A stretch of 49,565 nucleotides of DNA from Erysipelothrix sp. (lineage in GTDB: Bacteria > Bacillota_I > Bacilli_A > Erysipelotrichales > Erysipelotrichaceae), in the NCBI GenBank assembly GCA_018335655.1, contig JAGXRX010000026.1, positions 1 to 49,565 of the forward strand, in the 5' to 3' direction. Shown piece after piece: positions 16,093 to 23,737 of this stretch. The position numbers and the translations under genes are program-made. Every line of letters begins with the position of its first letter. Position 1 is the stretch's first letter. A model generated the notes under the pieces. The model saw only the letters and a list, made by a program, of their open reading frames with translations, was not told the origin of the DNA and searched no databases.

Positions 16093-16920
16093 CTATTTTT
16101 GGCGGTTTTTCAATGATTCAACGAGTTCATAGGTTTTTAAACCTTTTAAACCTAAATGAGTAAACTGTTGCTCAATATCTTCATAAAGATCATTTAAGTA
16201 AGCGCGTGAAGCATCAATTCCTATAAGATTCACACACGTTTTCTTATTATTATTAGCATCTGAAAGTGATTTTCCTATTGAATTCGCATCAGAAAGTACT
16301 TCAAGACAATCATCTTGAATTTGAAAACCTACTCCTAAGTTTTCTCCAAGAGCTTGATAATTTGACAAGCGACTTTCATCATGAGCAATAATAGCTGCTC
16401 CCATAAGCGCAGCCGCAAAGAGTTGTCCTGTTTTTAAAGCAGACATTTTTACATAGTCTTCTATTGAGATTTCCTTTGATTCAAACTCCATATCAAGCTG
16501 TTGACCTAAGATCATTCCTGATACTCCAGATTTTGAAGCTAAAAGCTTAATGAGTTCAATTTTAACGTGATCATTGTATCCAGAATTAGCAATAAGATCA
16601 AAAGCTTTTGTGAGCAGTGCATCCCCTGCAAGGAGTGCAGTTGCTTCACCATAGATTAGATGATTGGTAGGTTGATCACGACGCATTGTATCATCATCCA
16701 TGCATGGTAAATCATCATGAATTAAAGAATACGCATGAACACACTCAAGTGCTAAACCAAACAGATTTGCATGCGTTTCACACACCCCTAAATCATCACA
16801 TAAGGTATGGACGAGTTGGTAGCGAATAAGTTTGCTTGGAGCATTCAATGTATATAAGACACTATCCAAAACCTGTGATGGGTGTTCATCTTTAAATGTT
16901 AAATCAATGAGATGTTTCAT
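16093..16920 (-). CDS. ispA: Short-chain polyprenyl diphosphate synthase (FPP/GPP type)
   Basis: Condenses isopentenyl and allylic diphosphates, normally to farnesyl diphosphate for undecaprenyl and other isoprenoids. I set the start at ATG 16920 because AAAGGAGAA lies just before it; the frame is open a few codons further to a TTG inside that site. The 275-aa protein has the first aspartate motif DDLPCMDDDTMRRDQPT and the second QIQDDCLEVLSD. In the second, DDxxD reads DDxxE, a conservative change. Phe-Gly-Leu-Ala residues before the first motif suggest a short product. It follows xseB by 1 nt. The dxs gene that usually comes next in Bacilli is absent, so isopentenyl diphosphate may come from mevalonate; that pathway is not seen here. 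Confidence 0.93.
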   Translation of the reverse strand: MKHLIDLTFKDEHPSQVLDSVLYTLNAPSKLIRYQLVHTLCDDLGVCETHANLFGLALECVHAYSLIHDDLPCMDDDTMRRDQPTNHLIYGEATALLAGDALLTKAFDLIANSGYNDHVKIELIKLLASKSGVSGMILGQQLDMEFESKEISIEDYVKMSALKTGQLFAAALMGAAIIAHDESRLSNYQALGENLGVGFQIQDDCLEVLSDANSIGKSLSDANNNKKTCVNLIGIDASRAYLNDLYEDIEQQFTHLGLKGLKTYELVESLKNRQK

Positions 16921-16921
16921 G

Positions 16922-17104
16922 TTATTCTCCTTTAGTATCAATCATACTTTCAAATTGATTCAATTGAAGTTGAGCAAATTGAAGTAAAGATTGTCCTTCT
17001 TGGTATAGCGTTGCAGCTTGTGATAATGTGACTTCATTTTTTTCAAGAAGCGTAATAATTTCATTGAGACGGGCTAATGCAGATTCAAATGTTTGTTCAG
17101 TCAT
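16922..17104 (-). CDS. xseB: Exodeoxyribonuclease VII small subunit
   Basis: Short helical protein (60 aa) that packs on XseA to form the single-strand-specific exonuclease VII. The conserved core FESALARLNEIITLLEKNEVTLSQAATLYQEGQSLLQFAQLQL is intact; only the C-terminal tail is shorter than the usual 70-80 aa. Its ATG overlaps the end of xseA by 8 bp, so production is coupled to the large subunit. Confidence 0.95.
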   Translation of the reverse strand: MTEQTFESALARLNEIITLLEKNEVTLSQAATLYQEGQSLLQFAQLQLNQFESMIDTKGE

Positions 17105-18368
17105 GATTATTCTCCTTAATGGTTTGGATTATTGCTTGGGCATCGCCATCATGAATTTTAAGACTAATGCTTTGTGATAAAGATAAGTCTTTAATGCTTG
17201 TGATGGGTTTATCATCATGATAGATAAATGCATAACCTCGCTTTAAAGGTTGCATAATATCAAGGGCATAGAGTTGATGTTGTAAGGTGTTGATTTGATA
17301 TTTATGTGTCTCAACAAAGGATTGTATTGAATGATTAAAGTTTATATATAGTTTAGAAAGTCTTTGATGATCTTGAGGACGCTTAATGCTTTGTTCAAGT
17401 CTTAGTTTAGCATTTTCAAGTAGATGATGTCGCTTTTCAACGAGTTTTTGAGGGCTAAGACGCTGAAGTGTTAGTGATTGATGATTCAATCGTGTTTTGG
17501 AATAGTTTAACTTCGATTCCATAATCTGGTTTAACCTGAGTGATAATTGATCAAAATGAGTTAAAACTTCTTGAATTAGCGGTGTTGCAAGTGTAGCAGC
17601 TCCAGTTGGTGTAGGTCCACGTACATCCACAACATAATCTACAAGTGTTGTATCACTTTCATGACCTACTCCTGATATAATCGGTGTTTTAAGTGTACTT
17701 ATAAGTCTTACTAGCAATTCATGATTAAAACTCCACAAATCTTCAATTGAACCACCACCACGAGCTAGAATTAAGACATCATGATGTCCTTGATCGGCAC
17801 GCTTTAGTGCATCCATGATTTCATTAACACTTCCTTCACCTTGCACAAGTGTTCCATATGATTGAACAGTTGCTACTGGCCATCGGGTTTTGAGTGTTTT
17901 TAGAATATCTGCATGGGCAGCAGAACCAAGTGAAGTAATGACTCCTATACTTCGTGGATATTTTGGTAAAGGTTTCTTTAATGCACTATCGAATAATCCT
18001 TCTTTTTGTAGCTGAAGTCGTAGTGCTTCAAGCTTTGCGAATAATGAACCAATTCCAAACAATTGCATGTGAGACACATTAAGTTGAAGTGTCCCTCCTG
18101 GTTCATAAAATGTAACACGTGCTACAAGTTCTACTTGATCACCTTCTTTAAAACTGTGTCCAAGATGTCTAACAGCAGAAGAAAACATCACGCATGTTAA
18201 ACGTGATGTTGAATCTTTCAAGGTAAAATACCAGTGCCCTGAAATAGCTTTAGTTAAATTAGATAATTCACCATGAACACTGACACGTTCAAAAAACTTC
18301 GTTTCTTCTAACGTTGTTTTAATGACTCTATTAAGGTCTGTAACAGTGAATGATGTTTTTAGGCTCAT
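17097..18368 (-). CDS. xseA: Exodeoxyribonuclease VII large subunit
   Basis: Catalytic subunit of exonuclease VII, which degrades single-stranded DNA from both ends in mismatch and recombination repair. The 423-aa protein begins with an OB fold (VTDLNRVIKTTLEE...GHWYFTLKDSTSRLTCVMF), followed by the catalytic domain with GVITSLGSAAHADILKTL, ILARGGGSIEDLWSFNHE and ISGVGHESDTTLVDYVVDVRGPTPTGAA, then a long helical C-terminal region (about 270-380). All signature residues (the GGGS and GHExD blocks) are present. It overlaps nusB by ATGA and xseB by 8 bp. In Bacillus folD lies between nusB and xseA; here it is missing. Confidence 0.97.
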   Translation of the reverse strand: MSLKTSFTVTDLNRVIKTTLEETKFFERVSVHGELSNLTKAISGHWYFTLKDSTSRLTCVMFSSAVRHLGHSFKEGDQVELVARVTFYEPGGTLQLNVSHMQLFGIGSLFAKLEALRLQLQKEGLFDSALKKPLPKYPRSIGVITSLGSAAHADILKTLKTRWPVATVQSYGTLVQGEGSVNEIMDALKRADQGHHDVLILARGGGSIEDLWSFNHELLVRLISTLKTPIISGVGHESDTTLVDYVVDVRGPTPTGAATLATPLIQEVLTHFDQLSLRLNQIMESKLNYSKTRLNHQSLTLQRLSPQKLVEKRHHLLENAKLRLEQSIKRPQDHQRLSKLYINFNHSIQSFVETHKYQINTLQHQLYALDIMQPLKRGYAFIYHDDKPITSIKDLSLSQSISLKIHDGDAQAIIQTIKENNHD

Positions 18369-18781
18369 AGTTTATCAAGGAGTCCGTTAATGTATTTGTA
18401 CTGGTCTTGTTCTGAGAATATCTTGGATATTTCAATAGCTTCATTGATGATAATTGCTTTTTCATCAAATTCTAAAGTAATTTCAGAAATGGCCATAAAT
18501 AGAATTGCACGATCAATCATTGGAAGACGATCAAAGACCCATCCATCTCTTAGTAAAGAATTAATCTTATTGATCACTTGAGTTTCATACTCAATTGCAA
18601 TGGTAAGTAATGATTTAAAGTCATCATCAAAGACGACAAAAAACTCACTATGGTTATAAGGAACAATGTCTTGTTCAAACGTTTCTATGATAGTTTCCAT
18701 GTCGTCTCTTGTTGAGAAATATTGAAAGAAACACATGATTGCACTGATTCGTTTTTGTCTTCTTTTTAGAATTCTTGTCAT
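18365..18781 (-). CDS. nusB: Transcription antitermination factor NusB
   Basis: RNA-binding helical protein that, with NusE (S10), binds boxA and supports rRNA operon antitermination. The 138-aa length fits. The conserved C-terminal pattern is visible: LPMIDRAILFMAISEITLE, DEKAIIINEAIEISKIFSEQDQYKYINGLLDKL. The N-terminal RRQKRISAIMCFFQY replaces the more usual RREAREKALQALFQ. It has its own promoter and GGAGG site and is the first gene of a nine-gene overlapping unit ending with deoB. The gene upstream, yqhY, is its usual Firmicute neighbour. Confidence 0.93.
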   Translation of the reverse strand: MTRILKRRQKRISAIMCFFQYFSTRDDMETIIETFEQDIVPYNHSEFFVVFDDDFKSLLTIAIEYETQVINKINSLLRDGWVFDRLPMIDRAILFMAISEITLEFDEKAIIINEAIEISKIFSEQDQYKYINGLLDKL

Positions 18782-18796
18782 AGAACCTCCGAAATT

Positions 18797-18824
18797 ATTG
18801 TATCATGAATCAAACAAAGCACAA
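18797..18824 (-). promoter_or_regulatory. Promoter of the nusB-deoB operon
   Basis: On the - strand: -35 TTGTGC (18824-18819), 16-bp spacer, -10 TACAAT (18802-18797), then GGAGGT before the nusB ATG. It starts a unit of about 8 kb whose nine genes overlap or are at most 1 nt apart. Confidence 0.65.
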
Positions 18825-18845
18825 AGAAAAACCCCTGAGGGGTTT
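18824..18845 (-). terminator. Terminator of yqhY
   Basis: On the - strand AAACCCC-TCA-GGGGTTT (18845-18829) followed by TTCTTT. The 5' arm overlaps the yqhY stop codon. Confidence 0.8.
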
Positions 18846-19167
18846 AGAATACAAAGCCTGTAACTCTAATGTCGACTGATGTTGGTTTTACTTCCGTCAT
18901 CATGACAATGTTGTTAAAGATACGTTCCTGAAGCGAAGATAAGATTTTGTTTACATTCTTACCATGTTTAACTTGAACATCACATGTAATGCTCAATTGA
19001 TTGTTATTGATTTTCACAACAACTGGTCTTGATAACAATTGTTGAGGAACAACTACAGATTTTTCCTCTTCAATCGAATGAAGTGTTATGAGTTCAAAAG
19101 CAATTTTAGTTAATGTAATTTCACCTAATTGTTCTTTACTTGGGATTTTAATAAATTCAGTTGACAT
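18844..19167 (-). CDS. yqhY: Asp23/Gls24-family protein YqhY
   Basis: Small protein (107 aa) of the Asp23 family: an alpha/beta fold with the pattern GEITLTKIAFELITLHSIEEEKSVVVP... VVVKINNNQLSITCDVQVKHGKNVNKILSSLQERIFNNIVMMTEVKPTSVDIRVTGFVF. It has no membrane segment and no catalytic motif. The position directly before nusB is that of YqhY in Bacillus, where it is linked genetically to acetyl-CoA carboxylase activity; the accBC genes normally upstream are absent and an amino-acid transporter is there instead. The paralogue YloU is encoded at 41511-41870. The family is secure; the biochemical role is poorly known. Confidence 0.88.
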   Translation of the reverse strand: MSTEFIKIPSKEQLGEITLTKIAFELITLHSIEEEKSVVVPQQLLSRPVVVKINNNQLSITCDVQVKHGKNVNKILSSLQERIFNNIVMMTEVKPTSVDIRVTGFVF

Positions 19168-19187
19168 AAGTTCACCTCGTTGAGGAT

Positions 19188-19196
19188 ATTATATCA
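19188..19196 (-). promoter_or_regulatory. Extended -10 promoter of yqhY
   Basis: TGATATAAT on the - strand, without a clear -35, about 20 bases before the yqhY ATG; GAGGTGA lies between. Confidence 0.55.
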
Positions 19197-19212
19197 TAAA
19201 GAAAAGATTTTT

Positions 19213-19977
19213 TTATTCAGTAAACCATTTTTTAATAAGTGCATCCATTGTTCCATCCGCAATAAGTTCTGCAATTGCAATATTAACTTTTTCAGTCCAT
19301 TCAGAACCACGTGGTAATGCAACTGAAACACCAGATACTTCTTCAATATATTTAGTAACTTCAGGATGTGATAATTCAAAAGTTGTAAGAGCAGGAAATT
19401 CTAAAACATATTCACGTGCAGTAGGTCCTTCAATAATTACGAAGTCTAAACGTCCAGTAATAACTTCTTGAACAAGTTGAGATACATTTTGTTTTGGATC
19501 AGTCACAAAGCTAAACTCTGCTTCAATCTTGTTTAGTAAGCTTTCTTGAATGGTTCCAATTTGTGTACCTACTTTTTTACCGACTAAATCATTAGAATCA
19601 ACAACACCACCTTCAGCTAAAGTAAGAATAAAGAACGGACTTTCTTCTGCTCCAATATAGTAAGGCACTGAGAAATCTACATCACGTTCTGGATCTGGTG
19701 ACATCGCAGCAATTGCCATTGTTCCACGATTGGAGTTTAGTGAACCAATAATGCCATCAAAGTCCATATCTTCCCATTTTACTTCTACTCCAAGCTTCTC
19801 TCCTAATGCATTACCAAAATCAATATCAAAACCAATAAGATTTCCAGCTTCATCAACCATTTCATATGGAGGATAACCTGAGGAAGTTAAAATTGTAATC
19901 GAATCTTTTGTAGTTTGTTGGGCACATCCTGAGAGGACGAAGACGAGGGTTAATACTGCTAATAATGTTTTTTTCAT
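19213..19977 (-). CDS. Amino-acid ABC transporter substrate-binding lipoprotein (T-box operon)
   Basis: Extracellular binding protein of a polar-amino-acid importer, SBP family 3. The 254-aa precursor begins MKKTLLAVLTLVFVLSGC; the LSGC lipobox places the lipidated Cys at 18. The family pattern GFDIDFGNALGEKLGVEVKWEDMDFDGIIGSLNSN and the later VGTQIGTIQES and DFVIIEGPTA are typical. The ligand cannot be read directly; the apparent Arg specifier of the upstream T-box suggests arginine. It is the last gene of the permease-ATPase-binding protein operon and overlaps the ATPase gene by ATGA. No terminator is evident after it. Confidence 0.92.
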   Translation of the reverse strand: MKKTLLAVLTLVFVLSGCAQQTTKDSITILTSSGYPPYEMVDEAGNLIGFDIDFGNALGEKLGVEVKWEDMDFDGIIGSLNSNRGTMAIAAMSPDPERDVDFSVPYYIGAEESPFFILTLAEGGVVDSNDLVGKKVGTQIGTIQESLLNKIEAEFSFVTDPKQNVSQLVQEVITGRLDFVIIEGPTAREYVLEFPALTTFELSHPEVTKYIEEVSGVSVALPRGSEWTEKVNIAIAELIADGTMDALIKKWFTE

Positions 19978-20714
19978 TGTGTTTCTCCTTTAAATTGAGT
20001 ATGACTTAAGAACTGTTGTGCTCTAAGTGTTTGTGGCTGTGTAAAGAATTCATCACTTGAAGTGACTTCAAGAATCTTTCCTTGATCCATATACACAATC
20101 ATGTCTGCGACTTCTTTAGCAAATGCCATCTCGTGAGTCACAAGAATGCATTTTAAACCATCTTTGACAAGTGCTTTGATAACCTTTAAGACTTCAATGG
20201 TCATTTCAGGATCTAATGCACTCGTAGGTTCATCAAAGAGAACAAGTTGAGGACTCATTGCAAGTGTTCGTGCAATACTTACTCTTTGCTTCTCCCCTCC
20301 TGATAATTGATGAGGATAATTGTTGTAGCGATGTGAAAGTCCAACTTTATCTAAAGCATGTGATGCTACTTTGAATGCTTCTTCTTTAGAGAGTTGTTTC
20401 ACTTTGATTAGCGCAAACATAACATTATCAATGGCTGTTTTATGTTCAAATAAATTAAAACTTTGAAACACCATTCCCATATTACTTCTTGCCTTCGCAA
20501 GATTATCCTTACTAGCAAATATGTCGACATCATCAATCTTTATGACACCACTTGTCGGTGTCTCTAATCCATTTAAACATCGTAGTAATGTCGATTTACC
20601 ACTTCCACTTGATCCAATGATCGCATAAGTAATGTGAGGATCAAAGGTGATCGACACATCATCAAGGACATGTGAATCTTGAAAATACTTATTTAGACTA
20701 TTAACGTAAATCAT
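19974..20714 (-). CDS. Amino-acid ABC transporter ATP-binding protein (T-box operon)
   Basis: Cytosolic ATPase energising the importer. I start it at ATG 20714 (MIYVNSLNKYFQDS), which has GAAAGGAAG at good spacing; the frame stays open upstream to a TTG inside the permease gene. The 246-aa protein has Walker [17 protein letters not shown], the Q-loop VFQSFNLFEHKT, the signature LSGGEKQRVSIARTLA, Walker [16 protein letters not shown] and the switch His in VTHEM. These are typical of the HisP/GlnQ class. It overlaps the permease end by 14 bp and the binding protein by ATGA. Confidence 0.95.
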   Translation of the reverse strand: MIYVNSLNKYFQDSHVLDDVSITFDPHITYAIIGSSGSGKSTLLRCLNGLETPTSGVIKIDDVDIFASKDNLAKARSNMGMVFQSFNLFEHKTAIDNVMFALIKVKQLSKEEAFKVASHALDKVGLSHRYNNYPHQLSGGEKQRVSIARTLAMSPQLVLFDEPTSALDPEMTIEVLKVIKALVKDGLKCILVTHEMAFAKEVADMIVYMDQGKILEVTSSDEFFTQPQTLRAQQFLSHTQFKGETQ

Positions 20715-21363
20715 AACGTAACTTCCTTTCGACAATTTTGCCAAAGATTGAAAGTGTTTTTGTAATGGTGTAGTAAATTAAACCTACAATGATTAAACTT
20801 TCAAATGCTCTAAATGTGGTTCCTGCCACAATCGTATGACGCCTCATAATCTCATTCACTGAGATGACTGCGGCTACGGATGTCTCTTTTACTAAGGTAA
20901 TGAACTCATTAATAATTGCAGGTAAGACGTTTTTAGCACCAATTGGAATAATGATTCCCATTACAATGTCCCATGTTGAGATATTAAGTGCTCGCGCTGC
21001 CTCGATTTGTCCTTTGTCAATGGACTGTATTCCAGCTCTAAAGATTTCAGAGAGGTATGCCGCAGAGTTGATTGAAAAGATAACGAAGGCACTATGGTAA
21101 GCTGTGGGTAGAAAACCTGGTATGACTTGAGGTAAACCATAATGGTAGAAGAATAATTGGAAGTAAAGCGGTGTTCCTCGAAAGAAATCGACAAACAGGA
21201 ATAATAGTTTTCCTAAAGGACCTTTCTTGCTTGTGATTAAAGAAATAATAAATCCAAGTACAGATCCAATGAGTGCAGCGACAAGTGCAATCATGAGTGT
21301 GACTTGTACCCCTTCTAGTAAATATGGGATACGAGGAATAATTCGGGTAAAATCGATGTTCAT
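20701..21363 (-). CDS. Amino-acid ABC transporter permease (T-box operon)
   Basis: Membrane channel subunit of the HisM/GlnP type, 220 aa, with about five transmembrane segments. It has the LLFLFVDFFRGTPLYFQLFFYHYGLPQ N-terminal signature and the EAA loop SIDKGQIEAARALNISTWDIVMGIIIPIGAKNVLPAIINEFITLVKETSV that docks on the ATPase. It is the first gene after the T-box leader; AAAGGAGGA precedes its ATG. Only one permease is encoded, so it should act as a homodimer. Substrate is inferred to be arginine from the leader specifier, which is less sure than the family. Confidence 0.94.
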   Translation of the reverse strand: MNIDFTRIIPRIPYLLEGVQVTLMIALVAALIGSVLGFIISLITSKKGPLGKLLFLFVDFFRGTPLYFQLFFYHYGLPQVIPGFLPTAYHSAFVIFSINSAAYLSEIFRAGIQSIDKGQIEAARALNISTWDIVMGIIIPIGAKNVLPAIINEFITLVKETSVAAVISVNEIMRRHTIVAGTTFRAFESLIIVGLIYYTITKTLSIFGKIVERKLRYDLR

Positions 21364-21382
21364 GGTAATCCTCCTTTAAAAT

Positions 21383-21607
21383 AAAAAAAAGTCGTCCTAA
21401 CGAAAGGACGACTTGTATCGTGGTACCACCTTAATTTTGACCAATCGAAACATTGATCAACACTTCTTCATAACGCTGAAGGTTGCGAGAGAAGATTATC
21501 CCTTCTCTTACTCCAAAGCACGTTCATGAGTGATATCATCTTGTCTTTCACCAAATCACAAGTCGCTAATATGATTCCTGCTCATTACTACTCTTCTTCT
21601 TAGTAAT
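21383..21607 (-). ncRNA. T-box leader, apparent arginine (CGU) specifier
   Basis: On the - strand the leader holds a Stem I (about 21600-21508) with the S-turn AGTA / GAA; the codon after GAA is CGT (21522-21520), followed by a purine, the usual specifier layout. A Stem III hairpin AGAGAAG...CTTCTCT follows. The T-box AAGGTGGTACCACG is at 21432-21419 with its UGGU acceptor bulge. The terminator AAGTCGTCC...GGACGACTT with a long T-run is at 21414-21383. Uncharged tRNA-Arg should stabilise the antiterminator and switch on the ABC importer. T-box identity is secure. The arginine reading depends on my manual fold. Confidence 0.93.
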
Positions 21608-21613
21608 GTAGTT

Positions 21614-21641
21614 ATTATACCTAAGTGAGAAAAAGATGCAA
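21614..21641 (-). promoter_or_regulatory. Promoter of the T-box operon
   Basis: On the - strand: -35 TTGCAT (21641-21636), 16-bp spacer, -10 TATAAT (21619-21614). Confidence 0.85.
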
Positions 21642-21660
21642 TACTTTTATGACATTTTTT

Positions 21661-22605
21661 TCATTTTGTTAATTTGTAACCACTTACAGTTTTAAAATAA
21701 TCAATCGTTTCTTGTTTATCACTATTGAGTTGTGCAATTAATTCTTCAATAGAATCAAATTTCTTCTCATCACGAATGCGTTTTAAAAAATGAATCGTAA
21801 TTGTTTTTCCATAAATGGTTTCATCAAAATCAAGAATATTTGCTTCGATCGAAACATTGTATTTTGCATTAAATGTTGGATTGTGTCCTATATTGACCAT
21901 GGCTTGATAAATGCTGGAATCTATTGAGACTTTCGCAATATATACACCTTTTGCTGGGATTACTACATCATCAAATACGTCGATATTTGCCGTTGGAAAA
22001 CCGATTGTTCTTCCACGCTGATTTCCTTTAATGACTTGACCTCTAACTTGATGAGGTCGTGTTAAGTATTGATGAGCGAGTTCTACTTCACCATTCGCAA
22101 TAATACTTTTAATTAATGTGCTTGATATCTTATTATATTGGTCACTGACTTGCTCGATAACACTTACTTCAAAACAAGTTTGGGATTGTGTAAGTAAATC
22201 AACATTACCTAGACCTTGAAACCCAAACCTGAAATCAAAACCAACCACAAGATGCTTTAATGGTAAGCGACATAAAATATCATCAATAAACGATTTGCCA
22301 CTTAGTTTAGAAAACTCTTGTGTAAAGTTAACAATGATTAAATAATCTAAACCATAGCTATCAAGAAGGTTTTGCTTGAGTGAAGTGGGTGTAAGATACA
22401 TGACTTGTTTATGCTGTAAAACTGAAGATGGATGTGGGAAGAAAGTAATCATTCCTGATTTTATGTTTTTTTCCTTCGCCAGTGAAATAGTTTGATTTAA
22501 TAAAGCTTGATGACCAAGATGAATACCATCAAAAAAACCAATGCATGCGACAAAGGCATCAATTTCATGTGGAAGTTGATTTTCATTAATAACTAACGTC
22601 TTCAT
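21661..22605 (-). CDS. ribF: Bifunctional riboflavin kinase/FAD synthetase
   Basis: Makes FMN from riboflavin and FAD from FMN. The 314-aa protein has the N-terminal nucleotidyltransferase fold with CIGFFDGIHLGHQALL (the G-x-F-D-G-x-H-x-G-H motif) and ITFFPHP, KHLVVGFDFRFGFQGLGNVDLL and ISSTLIKSIIANGEVELA, then the C-terminal flavokinase domain with KGNQRGRTIGFPTANI and the later NIGHNPTF and EANILDFD. All motifs are intact. It overlaps truB by 20 bp, the canonical truB-ribF pair. It complements riboflavin import by RibU (4195-4746). Confidence 0.97.
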   Translation of the reverse strand: MKTLVINENQLPHEIDAFVACIGFFDGIHLGHQALLNQTISLAKEKNIKSGMITFFPHPSSVLQHKQVMYLTPTSLKQNLLDSYGLDYLIIVNFTQEFSKLSGKSFIDDILCRLPLKHLVVGFDFRFGFQGLGNVDLLTQSQTCFEVSVIEQVSDQYNKISSTLIKSIIANGEVELAHQYLTRPHQVRGQVIKGNQRGRTIGFPTANIDVFDDVVIPAKGVYIAKVSIDSSIYQAMVNIGHNPTFNAKYNVSIEANILDFDETIYGKTITIHFLKRIRDEKKFDSIEELIAQLNSDKQETIDYFKTVSGYKLTK

Positions 22606-23443
22606 ACCATAATCCTCGTTTCACTTTATAGCCTACATCAGTTTTTTCTAACATTGCAAATGGAAGTTCATCTCTAATTACACAAAGCAATGGTTCATCA
22701 CTTTCAAACGAGATTATTTTACCATGGATAATGGGTGTTATGTCATCTAATTCTATGCATGGATAGGAAGAAAATAACTTCTTAGCATCTAAAAATACAC
22801 AATCCTCAAGGTTTTGAGGTAAATCTTGACAAAGATCAAGTGTTATCGGTCCATTTTGTATTCTAATAATATCTTGAGTGGTTCCTATATTGGATGAGCG
22901 TCGTGCTAATTCAACGTTGAGAGAGCGTATATAACTCCCTGTATTGACATGCATTTGAGTTGTCACTGATGTATCACACCAAGAAATTAAATGTGCATCG
23001 TAAACAATCATTTCTTTTATTGGCAATAAGTCTAAATCAAAGTCCTTTTGAGCATAAAGTCTTTTTCCATCAACTTTAATTGCTGAGACTTGAGGAACTG
23101 CTAAGTGATGTGTATCAATCATAGAGTGAACTAAGTCTTGCCATGTTTCTTTGGATTGAGGTTGTATGTCCTTTGTTTCTAAGACTTCCCCACTTGTATC
23201 AAGCGTACGCGTATGAGTTCCTAAAATGAGTGTCGATTCATAAATCTTAGATTGACCCATAAGAAAAGGAACATATTTTGTCGTACCTCCAACGCAAACT
23301 AGTAATACTCCTGTCGCATCGGGATCTAAAGTACCAGTATGCCCTACTTTTGATTTTGTTATCTTCTTAATATGATTACACACGTCGAAACTCGTCATGT
23401 GTTTAGGTTTATTGATGGCTAATACGCCGTGAGTCGATTTCAT
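22586..23443 (-). CDS. truB: tRNA pseudouridine-55 synthase
   Basis: Converts U55 of the T-loop of tRNAs to pseudouridine. The 285-aa protein has the TruB-family opening GVLAINKPKHMTSFDV, the catalytic motif VGHTGTLDPDATGVLLVCVGG (nucleophile Asp in the TLDPDATG block), the later AVPQVSAIKVDGKRLYA, and NVELARR-like NTGSYIRSLNVELA. A C-terminal PUA-like tail is short. The start codon has no ribosome-binding site and lies 6 nt after an extended -10 (TGATATAAT), so its mRNA may be leaderless. In Bacilli it follows rbfA; here it is separated from rbfA by a 4.4-kb block in the opposite orientation. Confidence 0.96.
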   Translation of the reverse strand: MKSTHGVLAINKPKHMTSFDVCNHIKKITKSKVGHTGTLDPDATGVLLVCVGGTTKYVPFLMGQSKIYESTLILGTHTRTLDTSGEVLETKDIQPQSKETWQDLVHSMIDTHHLAVPQVSAIKVDGKRLYAQKDFDLDLLPIKEMIVYDAHLISWCDTSVTTQMHVNTGSYIRSLNVELARRSSNIGTTQDIIRIQNGPITLDLCQDLPQNLEDCVFLDAKKLFSSYPCIELDDITPIIHGKIISFESDEPLLCVIRDELPFAMLEKTDVGYKVKRGLWYEDVSY

Positions 23444-23449
23444 GAAGTT

Positions 23450-23458
23450 ATTATATCA
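23450..23458 (-). promoter_or_regulatory. Extended -10 promoter of truB-ribF, leaderless arrangement
   Basis: TGATATAAT on the - strand; exactly 6 nt separate the -10 from the truB ATG (23443). No purine-rich ribosome-binding site fits between, so transcription should begin at or within a base of the A of ATG. Confidence 0.7.
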
Positions 23459-23486
23459 AATCTATCTCTTTGGTGCCATCTATCCC

Positions 23487-23515
23487 TTGACATGTAAACC
23501 ATTCTCTTTTATACT
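23487..23515 (+). promoter_or_regulatory. Promoter of the lysine-riboswitch operon
   Basis: -35 TTGACA (23487-23492), 17-bp spacer, -10 TATACT (23510-23515). Confidence 0.88.
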
Positions 23516-23531
23516 TTACTCACATTTAAAT

Positions 23532-23722
23532 CTTAGAGGTAGCGATGCAAATGAGTAGTAAGTTGAGTCGGCAGACTATGACACTTACGAAAGGTAACCA
23601 TCGCCGAATAACTATTATTGGCAAATACTAGTTATGGGGTTGTATGAAAGACATACATCACTCCTTCGAAAGAAGAGGCGCTATCACAACTTCGTTGATC
23701 GTGGCTCTTTCACGATTTTTTT
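23532..23722 (+). ncRNA. Lysine riboswitch (L box) with terminator
   Basis: The aptamer blocks run in order: AGAGGTAGCG, GAGTAGTAAGTTGAG, ACGAAAGGTAACCATCGCCGAA and TATGGGGTTGTATG. P1 is formed by GGTAGCG (23538-23544) and CGCTATC (23679-23685, one G-U pair). The terminator ATCGTG...CACGAT with a T-run is at 23698-23722, followed by GAGGAGG of the binding-protein gene. Lysine should promote termination. It controls an ABC importer, which indicates lysine as the transported substrate. Confidence 0.9.
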
Positions 23723-23737
23723 GTTTGAGGAGGAATT

